DNA of 64,000 bases, taken from contig JAIBEW010000032.1 in the NCBI GenBank assembly GCA_019459085.1, positions 1-64,000 of the forward strand, in the 5' to 3' direction. The notes under the pieces are model-generated. The model was given only the letters and a program-made list of their open reading frames with translations. It was not told the DNA's origin and made no database searches. This document shows, piece by piece, positions 9,733 through 19,986 of the stretch. This DNA comes from Kaistella sp. Its GTDB lineage: Bacteria; Bacteroidota; Bacteroidia; Flavobacteriales; Weeksellaceae. Position numbers and translations under genes: made by a program. Position 1 is the first letter of the stretch; every line of letters begins with the position of its first letter.

Positions 9733-11055
9733 ATGAGTAATTTCCTGTACCATTTATTCAACCTGCAGAAAGGGGAGGACAACAAACAGAAAACGCTTGA
9801 AAATGTAAAGATCAATATTTCTTTTTCAGGTGCAAACCTTTGGATTCTCGCATGTGCAATAATAATTGCTTCGGTAGGTTTAAACGTCAACTCTACCGCA
9901 GTAATTATCGGGGCGATGCTGATCTCGCCTTTAATGGGCCCAATAGTGGGTGCAGGTTTTGCCCTTGGTATGTTTGATTTTCCGTTGCTGAAACGGTCAC
10001 TGAAAAATTTGCTCATCGCTACAGTCGCGGGGCTTTTAGTCTCTACCCTGTATTTTTTTCTCAGCCCTTTCAAAGAAGCGCAGTCCGAAATTTTGGCGCG
10101 GATTTCTCCCAATATCTATGATGTTATGATCGCTTTTTTTGGAGGTCTTGTCGGTGTAATCGCGATAACCCGGGTCGAGAAAGGAAATCCAATTCCCGGA
10201 GTTGCCATTGCCACGGCACTGATGCCGCCGCTCTGTACCGCCGGCTTTGGTCTAGCGACCGGAAATTTCAGGTTTTTTTTCGGAGCCATGTTTTTGTATA
10301 CGATTAACTGTGTGTTTATAGGGATTGCAACATTCATTATTGTAAAGTACCTCAAATATCCGGCAGTAAAGTTTGTAAACCGCAGGGAGGAGAATAAGAT
10401 CCAAAACATTATTTACCTCATCACGTTGTTGATTCTGCTTCCGAGCATCTATTTCGCTGTTTCACTGTATCGCGAGCAGACCTTTAAGCAGTTGACTGAA
10501 AAATTTATCGATGAAGAATTCCTGAAGAAGGGCAATACGCTGATTTACAAGAAATCAAATTACAATACGAACCCTAAAAAAATTGAATTGGCATTTCTGC
10601 ACAGGACTTATACTGCTGGTGAGATCAGAGAGGTAAATAGTAAACTGGCACCATTTGGACTTACCAACACGCAGTTGATCATCAAACAGAACGCAGCAGG
10701 CAGCCTCCAGGAACTTCGAAACGATATACTAAACGAAGTCGGTAAGAACGGTATCAGCGCAGCGGCTCAGGAAGAGAAAATTACCAATCTGGAACTGCAG
10801 GTGGCCGCAAATAATTTTGATACCCGCCAGATATTTGTAGAAGCTGCAGCCTTCATGCCCCAGGTCAAAGCCATGGGTATTTCAAATCATAAAACAGTAA
10901 GCACCGATACGGTGGTCATCGGAACCTCCGTGATTGTAGATATAGAAAATAGGTTATCGGATACGGACCGCGATAGGCTTTTACGGTGGCTTAAAGCCCG
11001 CTTAAATACAAAAGACATTTTTTTAACGGCCCGGGAGGTAAATTCTCGAAATTGA
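9733..11055 (+). CDS. DUF389 / TIGR00341-type membrane protein
   Basis: Start revised from ORF-track 9529 to MSNFLYHLF; VGLNVNSTAVIIGAMLISPLMGPIVGAGFALGMFD, GVAIATALMPPLCTAGFGLA are DUF389 signatures. Confidence 0.88.
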   Translation: MSNFLYHLFNLQKGEDNKQKTLENVKINISFSGANLWILACAIIIASVGLNVNSTAVIIGAMLISPLMGPIVGAGFALGMFDFPLLKRSLKNLLIATVAGLLVSTLYFFLSPFKEAQSEILARISPNIYDVMIAFFGGLVGVIAITRVEKGNPIPGVAIATALMPPLCTAGFGLATGNFRFFFGAMFLYTINCVFIGIATFIIVKYLKYPAVKFVNRREENKIQNIIYLITLLILLPSIYFAVSLYREQTFKQLTEKFIDEEFLKKGNTLIYKKSNYNTNPKKIELAFLHRTYTAGEIREVNSKLAPFGLTNTQLIIKQNAAGSLQELRNDILNEVGKNGISAAAQEEKITNLELQVAANNFDTRQIFVEAAAFMPQVKAMGISNHKTVSTDTVVIGTSVIVDIENRLSDTDRDRLLRWLKARLNTKDIFLTAREVNSRN

Positions 11056-11056
11056 G

Positions 11057-12448
11057 GTGTTGATGGAGTACAGATATAAACGCCGTTTGGTTGCTGCAAA
11101 AAATAGAAGAGAGGTTAAATGGGTAATGGCGTATCTGAAGAATACGTATGACAGGACGGTAGAAGCCAATTCCTACTTACGGAAACAGTTTCTGCAGTTT
11201 CTGCCCTTCCTCCTGGCTTCTTTCATTACCGGGTTGGTGGCCTACCTGTATTCATTAATCTTTACGTTTTCCGAAGGAGTCTCGCATTGGGTACTTGCAG
11301 AAAACAGATATTTTATATTTGTACTGACTCCGCTCAGTTTTTTAGGGTCCTGGTATCTGGTGCACCGCTTTGCGAAATACTCCTCGGGCAGCGGGATTCC
11401 TCAGGTTATGGCCTCGGTGGAACTTTCTAAACACAGTACGAATCATCTGGTTAAAAATTTTCTGAGCTTAAAAATTATTGTTGTTAAAATCCTGGCAAGT
11501 GTCGTAAAGGTGCTCGGAGGTGGTATTGCAGGTAGGGAGGGCCCGACCATTCAGATTGCAGCATCCATTTTTGTGGTGGTCCACCGTCTGTTACCAAAAT
11601 GGTGGATGCCAGTATCCCAGAAAAATATTATGATTGCCGGTGCGGCATCGGGTTTGGCAGCAGCTTTCAATACGCCGTTAGGTGGAATTATTTTTGCGAT
11701 AGAGGAACTTTCTAAATTCCACATCAAGTACATAAAATCCCCGCTGTTCATTGCGGTAATCATTGCAGGGTTAACTGCCCAGGGTTTTGGCGGCAGTTAT
11801 CTCTACCTCGGCTATCCCAAGACTGAGCACCACGGATTGCTGGTTATTGTTGGTATAATTATTACTGCTGTGGTTTCAGGATACTTTGGAAGTAGGATGT
11901 GTACGGTCATTATAGCCGTCATGAATTTTTTCGACAAATTCCGCAAAATCTCCCATCAGGTAATCGTGGTACTGTTAGCAGGGGTTTTCGTTGCCTTTTT
12001 CATCTTTCACTTCGGAACAGAAGCGATGGGATCCGGCAAGGAAGTCATGGAAAGATTGCTGTTCTCTGATAACAAGACGGTGGAGTGGTATCTGCCGTTT
12101 TTAAGAATGAACGGCCTTATCGCCTCTTTCAGTTTTGGAGGTGCGGGTGGTGTTTTCGCACCCTCTTTGAGTTCCGGCGCAGCCTTTGGTGGCTTTATCG
12201 CCCAGTTGCTGGATCTGACAGGCCAAAACGCCAATATCCTCATATTAATAGGAATGACCGCTTTCCTGACCGGTGTCACAAGAGCCCCGTTTACCTCAGC
12301 CATTATTATATTAGAAATGACGGACCGTCACAGTATTGTATTTCTCTTGCTTCTGGGCGCCGTACTGGCGAACATCGTGGCATCTTTGGTAAGCAGAAAG
12401 GGCTTCTACGATATGCTGAAAGAAAAATATATAAAAAGGGTAACCTGA
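11057..12448 (+). CDS. ClC-family chloride channel/transporter, no CBS domains
   Basis: GSGIPQV, GREGPTIQ, GGVFAPSLSSGAAFGG selectivity-filter motifs; multiple TM helices. Confidence 0.92.
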   Translation: MLMEYRYKRRLVAAKNRREVKWVMAYLKNTYDRTVEANSYLRKQFLQFLPFLLASFITGLVAYLYSLIFTFSEGVSHWVLAENRYFIFVLTPLSFLGSWYLVHRFAKYSSGSGIPQVMASVELSKHSTNHLVKNFLSLKIIVVKILASVVKVLGGGIAGREGPTIQIAASIFVVVHRLLPKWWMPVSQKNIMIAGAASGLAAAFNTPLGGIIFAIEELSKFHIKYIKSPLFIAVIIAGLTAQGFGGSYLYLGYPKTEHHGLLVIVGIIITAVVSGYFGSRMCTVIIAVMNFFDKFRKISHQVIVVLLAGVFVAFFIFHFGTEAMGSGKEVMERLLFSDNKTVEWYLPFLRMNGLIASFSFGGAGGVFAPSLSSGAAFGGFIAQLLDLTGQNANILILIGMTAFLTGVTRAPFTSAIIILEMTDRHSIVFLLLLGAVLANIVASLVSRKGFYDMLKEKYIKRVT

Positions 12449-12460
12449 CAGGCATTTTGC

Positions 12461-12515
12461 CATCCATATCCAGCATCCCAGTTCGTCATACTAACTTACC
12501 ACTTAATCTTTTTTC
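12461..12515. repeat. Degenerate heptamer intergenic tract (moderate example)
   Basis: CATCCATATCCAGCATCCCAGTTCGTCATACTAACTTACCACTTAATC, spacing mostly 7 bp. Confidence 0.4.
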
Positions 12516-12699
12516 TTTCTTCTCTCCTCCTGAAACACGAAAGAACATCCCACCTCGAACATTTCATCAAATTTCCCTCTCCAAACCTGCCTTTTGGTTC
12601 AAATATTGATACCGTAAAAATGTCGCATTATGTTTCAGGATTCTCCTTTGCGTGACATAAAAAATCTCCAAACCCATTACATAAACTAAATATTTTAAC

Positions 12700-13266
12700 A
12701 TGGAAAAGAAAAAATCCAACACAGAAAAAAAAGCGGAAAACGGTGGAGCAATGACATTGCGTGACCTGTTTACCGATGGTCTGAAAGACATTTATTATGC
12801 CGAAAACGCTTTGCTAAAAGCACTTCCGGAAATGTATGAGAAGGCAGCAGATCAGAAACTGAAAACCGCAATAAAAGATCATTTTGCACAGACGGAACAG
12901 CAGGTGATTCGTTTGGAAAAGGCATTTGAATCGATGGGGATGAAAGCGGAAGGCAAAAAATGTCCAGCCATCGAGGGGATTCTTGAAGAAGGCCGGGAAA
13001 CAGTGGGAAATGCGCCTGAAGGACCTGTGCGCGATACGGCCATTATCGGAAGCTCCCAGAAAGTGGAACATTATGAAATTGCTTCGTACGGAACATTGGC
13101 AGCTTACGCAAAAGTACTGAATGAACGGGACGCTCTGGATCTGCTCCTTCGTACTCTAGGCGAAGAAAAGAAAGCCGACTGTCTGCTCTCCATCATTGCC
13201 GATACCAATCTGAATTCTCAGGCCGCCGCAGGCAAACACAAGTCGAAAGACGTAAATGCCGTATAA
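12700..13266 (+). CDS. Ferritin-like DUF892 (YciE/YciF family) protein
   Basis: LRDLFTDGLKDIYYAENALLKALPEMYEKA...DHFAQTEQQVIRLEKAFESMG...VEHYEIASYGTL. Confidence 0.92.
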   Translation: MEKKKSNTEKKAENGGAMTLRDLFTDGLKDIYYAENALLKALPEMYEKAADQKLKTAIKDHFAQTEQQVIRLEKAFESMGMKAEGKKCPAIEGILEEGRETVGNAPEGPVRDTAIIGSSQKVEHYEIASYGTLAAYAKVLNERDALDLLLRTLGEEKKADCLLSIIADTNLNSQAAAGKHKSKDVNAV

Positions 13267-13293
13267 AACACACCACATTAATTCTAAAACATT

Positions 13294-15429
13294 ATGAAAG
13301 TTAACGAACAGGAACCCTTTGAAAACGGGGCCAATCCCAAGCTCGAACAGCTAGGAAAATATAAAGTGGATGATCATGGCGAATTCATGACCACCAATCA
13401 GGGACTTAAAGTGAACGATGATCAGAATTCACTGAAAGCCGGTGAACGCGGACCTTCGCTCTTGGAAGATTTTATTTTCCGCGAAAAAATGACGCATTTC
13501 GACCACGAAAGGATTCCGGAAAGGATTGTACACGCCCGCGGATCAGGCGCTCACGGAGAGTTTCAACTCTACAAACCAATGGGAAAATACACGAAAGCCA
13601 AATTCCTGAATGATACTTCAGTAAAAACGCCTGTTTTTGTGCGGTTTTCTACGGTTCAGGGAAGCCGTGGTTCCACGGATTTACCGCGCGACATCCGCGG
13701 ATTTGCCGTGAAATTTTATACTCAGGAAGGGAATTATGATCTGGTAGGAAACAATACCCCCGTATTTTTCATTCAGGATGCAATGAAATTCCCGGATCTG
13801 GTGCATGCAGTGAAACCGGAACCCGACAATGAAATTCCTCAGGCAGCTTCCGCACACGATACGTTCTGGGATTTTATCTCCCTGATGCCGGAAGCCATGC
13901 ACAACATCATGTGGCTGATGAGCGACCGCGGAATTCCGCGAACTTTGCGATCTATGGAAGGTTTTGGGATTCATACCTTCAGATTCATCAACGATGAAGG
14001 CAAATCTCATTTTGTGAAATTCCACTGGAAACCGCTTCAGGGCGTTCTGGGTCTTGCCTGGGACGAAGCACAGCGTTTGGCAGGTAAAGATACTGATTAC
14101 CACCGCCGTGATCTGTGGGACTCCATCGAAAATGGTCTTTATCCTGAATGGGAACTGGGCGTGCAGATTGTTCCGCAGGAAGACGAACACAAATTTCCTT
14201 TCGACCTTCTCGATCCAACAAAAATGATCCCTGAGGAAATGGTTCCGGTAGAAATCATCGGTAAAATGACATTGAATCGTAATCCGGACAACTTTTTTGC
14301 GGAAACCGAGCAGGTGGCATTCCATCCCGGTCATGTAGTTCCCGGAATTGATTTCACGAACGATCCGTTGTTGCAGGGAAGACTCTTCTCGTATACAGAC
14401 ACCCAGCTTTCAAGATTGGGCGGTCCCAATTTCCATGAAATTCCGATCAACAGATCCATTCCGGATGTGACGAATAACCAGCGCGACGGGATTCACAGGA
14501 TGCAGATTCCGAAAGGGAAAGTATCGTACCACCCGAACTCAATGGCGCAGGGTTGTCCGTTTCAGGCCATGATGACCGAAGGCGGCTTCACTTCATTCGA
14601 AGAGCGCGTAGACTCAAGCAAAATCAGAAAAAGAAGCCAGAGTTTCTTCGATCATTTCAGTCAGCCAACGCTGTTCTACAACAGCATGAGTGTTCACGAA
14701 AAACGCCACATCCAGAATGCATTTTCATTTGAACTCGGGAAGGTACAGCGCGTTCCGATCCGCAAGAGGATTGTTGATATGCTTTTGGAAGTAGATGAAG
14801 AACTGGCAAAAAAAGTGGGAGATCATCTAGGCCTTGTTCCGGAACGTTTGCCGCAGCCGATCACCGGAAGTATTCCTGCCGACGGAGATCCTGCCGAACA
14901 TCATTCAGTAAAAGTGGAACTTCCGCTTTCCGAAGCACCTTCTGTAAGTATGGCGAACAAACTTCCCGACAATATCAGGGCGAGAAGAATTGCCATCCTT
15001 ACTGCCGACGGCGTAAATGATGAAGCGTTTACAAGAATGAAAAAAGAACTGGCTGAAATGGGCGCAATCGTACAGATCATTGCTCCGCGCCACGGATTTG
15101 TAACAACGAAAGCCGGTGACCAGTATCCGGTAGATGACAGTCTGCTGACGACAGCTTCTGTAATTTTCGATGCGATTTATGTTCCGGGCGGAGAAGGCGT
15201 GAATACTTTACTCGAACATTCAGGAGCCATTCATTTCATTAGTGAAGCATATAAACACTGCAAACCGATTGCTGCTGATGAAAACGGCGTGGAACTGCTG
15301 AAGAAATCCATTCCTCAGTTGGCTATTCCCGAAGATGGTATAGTCATTGACGGTGAGGTACAGGAATTTGCGGGAGCGATCATGCTGCACCGTTTCTGGG
15401 ACAGGGAAATGAACCCAATTCCGGCTTAA
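13294..15429 (+). CDS. katE: Large-subunit catalase with C-terminal GATase1-like domain (HPII type)
   Basis: 711 aa; [52 protein letters not shown]-1/GATase-like C-terminus [14 protein letters not shown]. Confidence 0.95.
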   Translation: MKVNEQEPFENGANPKLEQLGKYKVDDHGEFMTTNQGLKVNDDQNSLKAGERGPSLLEDFIFREKMTHFDHERIPERIVHARGSGAHGEFQLYKPMGKYTKAKFLNDTSVKTPVFVRFSTVQGSRGSTDLPRDIRGFAVKFYTQEGNYDLVGNNTPVFFIQDAMKFPDLVHAVKPEPDNEIPQAASAHDTFWDFISLMPEAMHNIMWLMSDRGIPRTLRSMEGFGIHTFRFINDEGKSHFVKFHWKPLQGVLGLAWDEAQRLAGKDTDYHRRDLWDSIENGLYPEWELGVQIVPQEDEHKFPFDLLDPTKMIPEEMVPVEIIGKMTLNRNPDNFFAETEQVAFHPGHVVPGIDFTNDPLLQGRLFSYTDTQLSRLGGPNFHEIPINRSIPDVTNNQRDGIHRMQIPKGKVSYHPNSMAQGCPFQAMMTEGGFTSFEERVDSSKIRKRSQSFFDHFSQPTLFYNSMSVHEKRHIQNAFSFELGKVQRVPIRKRIVDMLLEVDEELAKKVGDHLGLVPERLPQPITGSIPADGDPAEHHSVKVELPLSEAPSVSMANKLPDNIRARRIAILTADGVNDEAFTRMKKELAEMGAIVQIIAPRHGFVTTKAGDQYPVDDSLLTTASVIFDAIYVPGGEGVNTLLEHSGAIHFISEAYKHCKPIAADENGVELLKKSIPQLAIPEDGIVIDGEVQEFAGAIMLHRFWDREMNPIPA

Positions 15430-15450
15430 TAAATATTAAAATATCTTTAT

Positions 15451-15486
15451 AAAAAAAGAGGCTTCCGGAAGGAGGCCTCTTTTTTT
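15451..15486 (+). terminator. Intrinsic terminator downstream of katE
   Basis: AAAAAAAGAGGC-TTCCGGAAGGAG-GCCTCTTTTTT inverted repeat with T run. Confidence 0.85.
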
Positions 15487-15525
15487 GAATTAAAATCACG
15501 AAACTTATCATTCTTCTTTTTCACT

Positions 15526-15560
15526 TTCGTAATTCGCACTTCGCACTCCGTAATTCTCCC
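15526..15560. repeat. Degenerate heptamer array, 5 units
   Basis: TTCGTAA|TTCGCAC|TTCGCAC|TCCGTAA|TTCTCCC. Confidence 0.7.
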
Positions 15561-15991
15561 TATTCAATCTTAATCTCCTTGATTTCCTTTTTCTCCGACG
15601 GAAGTTTATGCATGCCGATGTTTAAAATTCCGTCCTGATAATTCGCTTTGATCTGCTCGTCCGTAATATTGTCCGGCAAACGGAAACTGCGGGTGAAAGA
15701 GGAAGTGCTGAATTCTTTTCTGAGGTAATTTTTCTTCTCTTCTTTGGTTTCACTACTCGTTTCAGCGCTGATGGTGAGAAGTCCGTTATCGATGGCCACT
15801 TTAAAATCATCTTTCTTAAAGCCGGGCGCCGAAACGGTTAGTTCATAAGTGTCGTCTTTGTCGATGATGTTAACGGTCGGATACATGCTTTTACCCAAAA
15901 GGGATGGGTTAGGGAAGCCGTCGGCATTCCAGAAATCTTCAATAAGCGATTTGAAGCTCGGGAACGGGTTGATTTTTTCTAAAGTTTTCAT
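15560..15991 (-). CDS. Hsp20/alpha-crystallin small heat shock protein
   Basis: 143 aa; YELTVSAPGFKKDDFKVAIDNGLLTISAE, FRLPDNITDEQIKANYQDGILNIGMHK. Confidence 0.93.
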   Translation of the reverse strand: MKTLEKINPFPSFKSLIEDFWNADGFPNPSLLGKSMYPTVNIIDKDDTYELTVSAPGFKKDDFKVAIDNGLLTISAETSSETKEEKKNYLRKEFSTSSFTRSFRLPDNITDEQIKANYQDGILNIGMHKLPSEKKEIKEIKIE

Positions 15992-16056
15992 AATATTTCT
16001 TTTTTGATTGGTACTTCAAAGGTAAAGTAGAGCACACTTCCAGGATATGACCGAGA

Positions 16057-16437
16057 TTAAGGATGCGGGTGATCTCCATCATCAGTCTCTACGGCATCCA
16101 GAATTTCAATGATCCGCAAGGCTGCAGATTTCGAATCTGCACAGTGCACCGCAATATTTTTGAGACCGACATCTGTAAAGCGGGAGAAATCGGTAGAAAC
16201 AATTGCGGTGGACGGCAGAATGACATACAGGATTCCGACGGCTGAAAGATTACCGAGAAGGTCTGCGGGAATCGGTTGCTGCTGATTCATGAGAATAACG
16301 GCGTTTTTTCCTTCCGCAAAACGCACTGTATCATCACTGAGGGGCGATGCCATAATCGTAATCCGGTGTTTTTTATGATTGGCCAGCGCAAGATATTCCT
16401 TATCTTCCTGACTGATGCTGTATGCGATGACTTTCAT
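16057..16437 (-). CDS. Stand-alone D-lactate dehydrogenase (2-hydroxyacid DH) N-terminal-like domain protein
   Basis: MKVIAYSISQEDKEYLALANHKKHRITIMASPLSDDTVRFAEGKNAVILMN..DLLGNLSAVGILYVILPSTAIVSTDFSRFTDVGLKNIAV resembles the LdhA N-terminus; no GxGxxG Rossmann domain follows. Confidence 0.55.
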   Translation of the reverse strand: MKVIAYSISQEDKEYLALANHKKHRITIMASPLSDDTVRFAEGKNAVILMNQQQPIPADLLGNLSAVGILYVILPSTAIVSTDFSRFTDVGLKNIAVHCADSKSAALRIIEILDAVETDDGDHPHP

Positions 16438-16569
16438 ATTTACCTGTTCATGCAACAAAGGTAAGACAGCGAATAAAGCAGGTGAATGCAGGAAATCATG
16501 TAAAAAAGTGATTGAGGTTAATCTTTACGAAGTCGGGATGTAATAGATATGAAAATGTCTCTAAATTTT

Positions 16570-17517
16570 CTAAAGGGCCTCATGGTTCCCCCGCATTTCC
16601 TGAAACAGACGATCTGCATTTTTCTTCGTAAAAAGTCCTGTCCCTTTCGCCATGGTCGTGGCTGTACCACAGGCGATTCCCTTCAGAAGGATTTCCCGGG
16701 CGTTTCCTCCGCTCACGAGAACCGAAACCATTCCGGCCACCATGCTGTCGCCGGCTCCAACGGTGCTTTGGACTTTTACAGGAGGCGCCGCGAGTTGGAT
16801 TTTTTCATTTTTCGAATATAAAACGGCTCCCTTCGAACCCAGAGATACCACAACAAGTTCCGCTTTACCTTTTGAAATCAGCTGTTGCGCTGCCTGCGCA
16901 ATATCGGTTTCATTGAGGCGATCTTTTCCTGCTAAAGCAGCCAGTTCCCCGATATTAGGTTTCACGAGGAATATTCCTTCTTCTACTGTCGCTTGAAGAG
17001 CTGCTCCAGACGTATCTACAATGACCTGACTGCCTTTCGACTTGCAGACCCTAATAATCTGACTCAAAAAGTCAGGGTCGGTTCCTGCCGGCAGACTGCC
17101 GCTGATCACTGTAAAATTGGGAAACGGCGCTTTCAAATTGAGAATTGACAAGATTTCCTTTTGTTCTTCGTCTGCAAGCATTTCCCCAGGAAATCCAAAC
17201 CGGTATTGTGTGTTATTGGAGGTATCCGTAACGGTGAAATTTTCGCGCGTTTCTGCCCGGACTTTTATTGGAAGAGTATGGATTCGCTCAGCATCCAGCA
17301 AAGATTCAAGCAGAGAGCCCGTTCTTCCACCGGAAGTAAACAAAGCCTCTGACGAACTCTCCAGTCTTTTTAAGGCTCTCGAAACATTGATGCCTCCGCC
17401 GCCAGCCTCATAAACAGGAGCATTACAGCGCAGTTTTTTTTCCGGAATAATATTTTCAACACTGCTGCTTTTATCAACGGATGGGTTCAGGGTTATGGTA
17501 AGAACAGATTTTTTCAT
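16570..17517 (-). CDS. 1-phosphofructokinase family hexose kinase (PfkB)
   Basis: LNPSVDKSSSVENIIPEKKLRCNAPVYEAGGGGINVSRALKRL; VQSTVGAGDSMVAGMV. Confidence 0.92.
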   Translation of the reverse strand: MKKSVLTITLNPSVDKSSSVENIIPEKKLRCNAPVYEAGGGGINVSRALKRLESSSEALFTSGGRTGSLLESLLDAERIHTLPIKVRAETRENFTVTDTSNNTQYRFGFPGEMLADEEQKEILSILNLKAPFPNFTVISGSLPAGTDPDFLSQIIRVCKSKGSQVIVDTSGAALQATVEEGIFLVKPNIGELAALAGKDRLNETDIAQAAQQLISKGKAELVVVSLGSKGAVLYSKNEKIQLAAPPVKVQSTVGAGDSMVAGMVSVLVSGGNAREILLKGIACGTATTMAKGTGLFTKKNADRLFQEMRGNHEAL

Positions 17518-17623
17518 AAACAGTTTTTTCTCATTCGAAAATGACTGGCAATTTGTATTCCAGAATGGTTAGTATAAAACCGTCAAAACAGAAAATAAAA
17601 AGAACAAAAAGACGAAAAGCCAA

Positions 17624-18667
17624 TCAGTTTTTCATTTTTTGAAGCCTTACAACATCCAGAATGATTATTTTACCGGCGGTGCGGTCGATTAAACCTTCCT
17701 CTTTAAAGTCACTCAGGATCCTGCTGACGGTTTCACTGGCCATTCCGGCCATGGCCGCCAGGTTTTCCCGGGAAACTTCAAAACTCGGGCTGTCAGGATT
17801 TCTGGAATGAAGCTTGAGCAGTACTTCTGCCATTCTTTTTCTGACGGAAAAATACGCCATTTGCAACAACTGCTCCTCGTAGTCGATGACGTGATGGGCC
17901 ATCATTTTTGTGAATTTTTCTGCAATCTCCGGGTAGTTTTTGAGCAGCCTTTCTATTTCCTCCTTCGGCACCGAGCGCACGGTACAGTCTTCCAGAACCT
18001 CTGCAGTTTCTTTGTATTCGTTTCCTGCAATCAGCGATGATACACCGAAATAATCGTCCGGCCCAAATACCCCGGTCATCAGTTCTTTACCGTCCGCCGT
18101 CATTTTTGCAGTCTTTACCGAACCGGAAAGGATGAGATATACCGCATTTGCAGAGTCTCCTTCATAATAAATAATCTGCTTTTTCCTGAAGGATTTTATT
18201 TTCCTTTCCTCAAAGGTTTTCTGCAATGCTTCGAGCCCGTCTGTAATGTCGTGTTGCGTCGTCAGACCGCTGCCATACAGGGTTTTTTGCCGCTCTGCCT
18301 TTTTGAGCCGGCTTTCAATAGCGCTGAGCAGTTCCAGATCGTTAAAGGGTTTCGTGAGATAATCGTCTGCGCCCATCTCGATTCCTCTCCGAACTTCCGC
18401 ACGGTCAGTTTTTGCGGAAATAAAAATAAACGGAATCAGCGCGGTGTCTTCTCTTTTGCTCAGAAGGTGCAGTACGCCGTAACCGTCGAGTTCCGGCATC
18501 ATAATGTCGCAAAGGATGAGATCCGGGATTTGTTTGATGGCCAGTTCCACCCCTTTTTTACCGTCGGAGGCCTGAAATACTTTGTACTCGGCCAACTCCA
18601 GAATTTCTGAAGTGCTTTCGCGGATATCGTCGTGATCGTCGATAATCAGGATACGTATTTGTTTCAT
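17624..18667 (-). CDS. Response regulator fused to Crp/Fnr-type cyclic-nucleotide-binding and HTH domains
   Basis: Receiver ILIIDDHDDIRESTSEIL..DLILCDIMMPELDGYG..FISAKTD; cNMP domain YYEGDSANAVYLILSGSVKTAK; Crp HTH SRENLAAMAGMASETVSRILSDFKEEGLI. Confidence 0.93.
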   Translation of the reverse strand: MKQIRILIIDDHDDIRESTSEILELAEYKVFQASDGKKGVELAIKQIPDLILCDIMMPELDGYGVLHLLSKREDTALIPFIFISAKTDRAEVRRGIEMGADDYLTKPFNDLELLSAIESRLKKAERQKTLYGSGLTTQHDITDGLEALQKTFEERKIKSFRKKQIIYYEGDSANAVYLILSGSVKTAKMTADGKELMTGVFGPDDYFGVSSLIAGNEYKETAEVLEDCTVRSVPKEEIERLLKNYPEIAEKFTKMMAHHVIDYEEQLLQMAYFSVRKRMAEVLLKLHSRNPDSPSFEVSRENLAAMAGMASETVSRILSDFKEEGLIDRTAGKIIILDVVRLQKMKN

Positions 18668-18670
18668 GGG

Positions 18671-19870
18671 TCATGAGTTTTCAGTTTTTGTTGGAAAGGT
18701 CAGGACAAACCGGGTGCCGCGCTGCGGATGGCTTTCAAAATGAACAGTACCGTCCATTAGGTTTACATAACGCAGGACAATATTGAGTCCGAGGCCGGTT
18801 CCCGAGATATTTCCGGTATTGTGCGCCCGGAAAAAAGGCTGGAAAAGGGCCCCCTGATCTTCTTCCGGAATCCCGATACCGTTGTCTTTTACGGTGAAAA
18901 TGTAATGCTCCTCATTAATTTCAGTCGAAAATTCAATTAAGGTATGTTCTCCTGAATATTTAATGGCATTGCTGATGAGGTTGATCAGACAGTTCCGCAA
19001 AAGGTTCTGGTCAAGGTTGATCTCACTTTCGGAACCCGTATGCTGGTAAATAATCATTTGGTCCTCTTTCGTGATAAGCTGCATTTCCTCCGTAAGTTCT
19101 TCCGAAAACGGCACAACATCGAAGGTCTGGTAATTTGGCCGGACAACCCCGGCCTCCAGCTTTTCCAAAGACAGAAAATCGTTGAGAATGGCAGTAAGGC
19201 TGCCGATGGCATTTTTGATTTTATGAAGATGTTTGTTGATGGGCGCCGGATCCTGCAGTTCCAGATATTTTTCAATCAGTACAACCGAGAGCTGCATTGA
19301 ACTCAGCGGGGTCCTGAATTCATGGGAAGCCATGGAAACGAAACGGCTTTTCATCCGGTTCAGTTCCCGTTCTTTTTCCAGAGATACGCTGGCCTCTTCC
19401 TTGGCTTCGGCCAGTTCAGTGAGCATTTGCTGAAGCGATAGCGTGCGGTTTTCAACAAGCCCTTCCAGCTCCGACGTGTACTTTTTTAGAAGTTCTTCTG
19501 CTTCTTTTTCTTTCGAAAGGTCATGTACAAAGCCGGTATAAATGATTCGGTCCTCATACTGTACCTCGCTTACGGCAAGCCTGAATGGAAACTGGGTGCC
19601 GTCTTTTCTTAATCCTTTTACTTCCCGGCCTTTGCCGATGATTTTTTTCTGGCCTGTAGTCTGGTAATGAAGGAGGTAACCGTCGTGTTTACTTTTGTCT
19701 GGCTCCGGCATTAACATCGAAATATTTTTACCGGTAAGTTCATCTTCCTGATAACCGAATATCTTCAGAGCAGACGGGTTCAGGCTTTCAATTTTGCCGG
19801 TAGTATCAATGGTAATAATACCATCCATCGCGGTTTCAATAATGGCACGTAAAAGTTTGGCGCTTTCCAT
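18671..19870 (-). CDS. PAS-domain sensor histidine kinase
   Basis: PAS AIIETAMDGIITIDTTGKIESLNPSALKIFGY; HisKA FVSMASHEFRTPLSSMQLS; HATPase NLISNAIKYS, DNGIGIPEEDQ, GTGLGLNIV. Confidence 0.95.
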   Translation of the reverse strand: MESAKLLRAIIETAMDGIITIDTTGKIESLNPSALKIFGYQEDELTGKNISMLMPEPDKSKHDGYLLHYQTTGQKKIIGKGREVKGLRKDGTQFPFRLAVSEVQYEDRIIYTGFVHDLSKEKEAEELLKKYTSELEGLVENRTLSLQQMLTELAEAKEEASVSLEKERELNRMKSRFVSMASHEFRTPLSSMQLSVVLIEKYLELQDPAPINKHLHKIKNAIGSLTAILNDFLSLEKLEAGVVRPNYQTFDVVPFSEELTEEMQLITKEDQMIIYQHTGSESEINLDQNLLRNCLINLISNAIKYSGEHTLIEFSTEINEEHYIFTVKDNGIGIPEEDQGALFQPFFRAHNTGNISGTGLGLNIVLRYVNLMDGTVHFESHPQRGTRFVLTFPTKTENS

Positions 19871-19986
19871 ATAAAACTGTTAACGGAACTCACCACTAAA
19901 GATATGAATTTTTTGAAGATATATACGGATAAGAAAAAATACAAAGTTTTTAAAACAATCCTGGTTTATAAGTTATAATGGAATCA

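Noticed and set aside
12085-12609. 174-aa ORF overlapping the ClC gene end
   Set aside because: Out-of-frame with conserved ClC motifs; composition artefact.
13681-14334. 217-aa ORF antisense to katE
   Set aside because: Shadow ORF of a strongly conserved gene.
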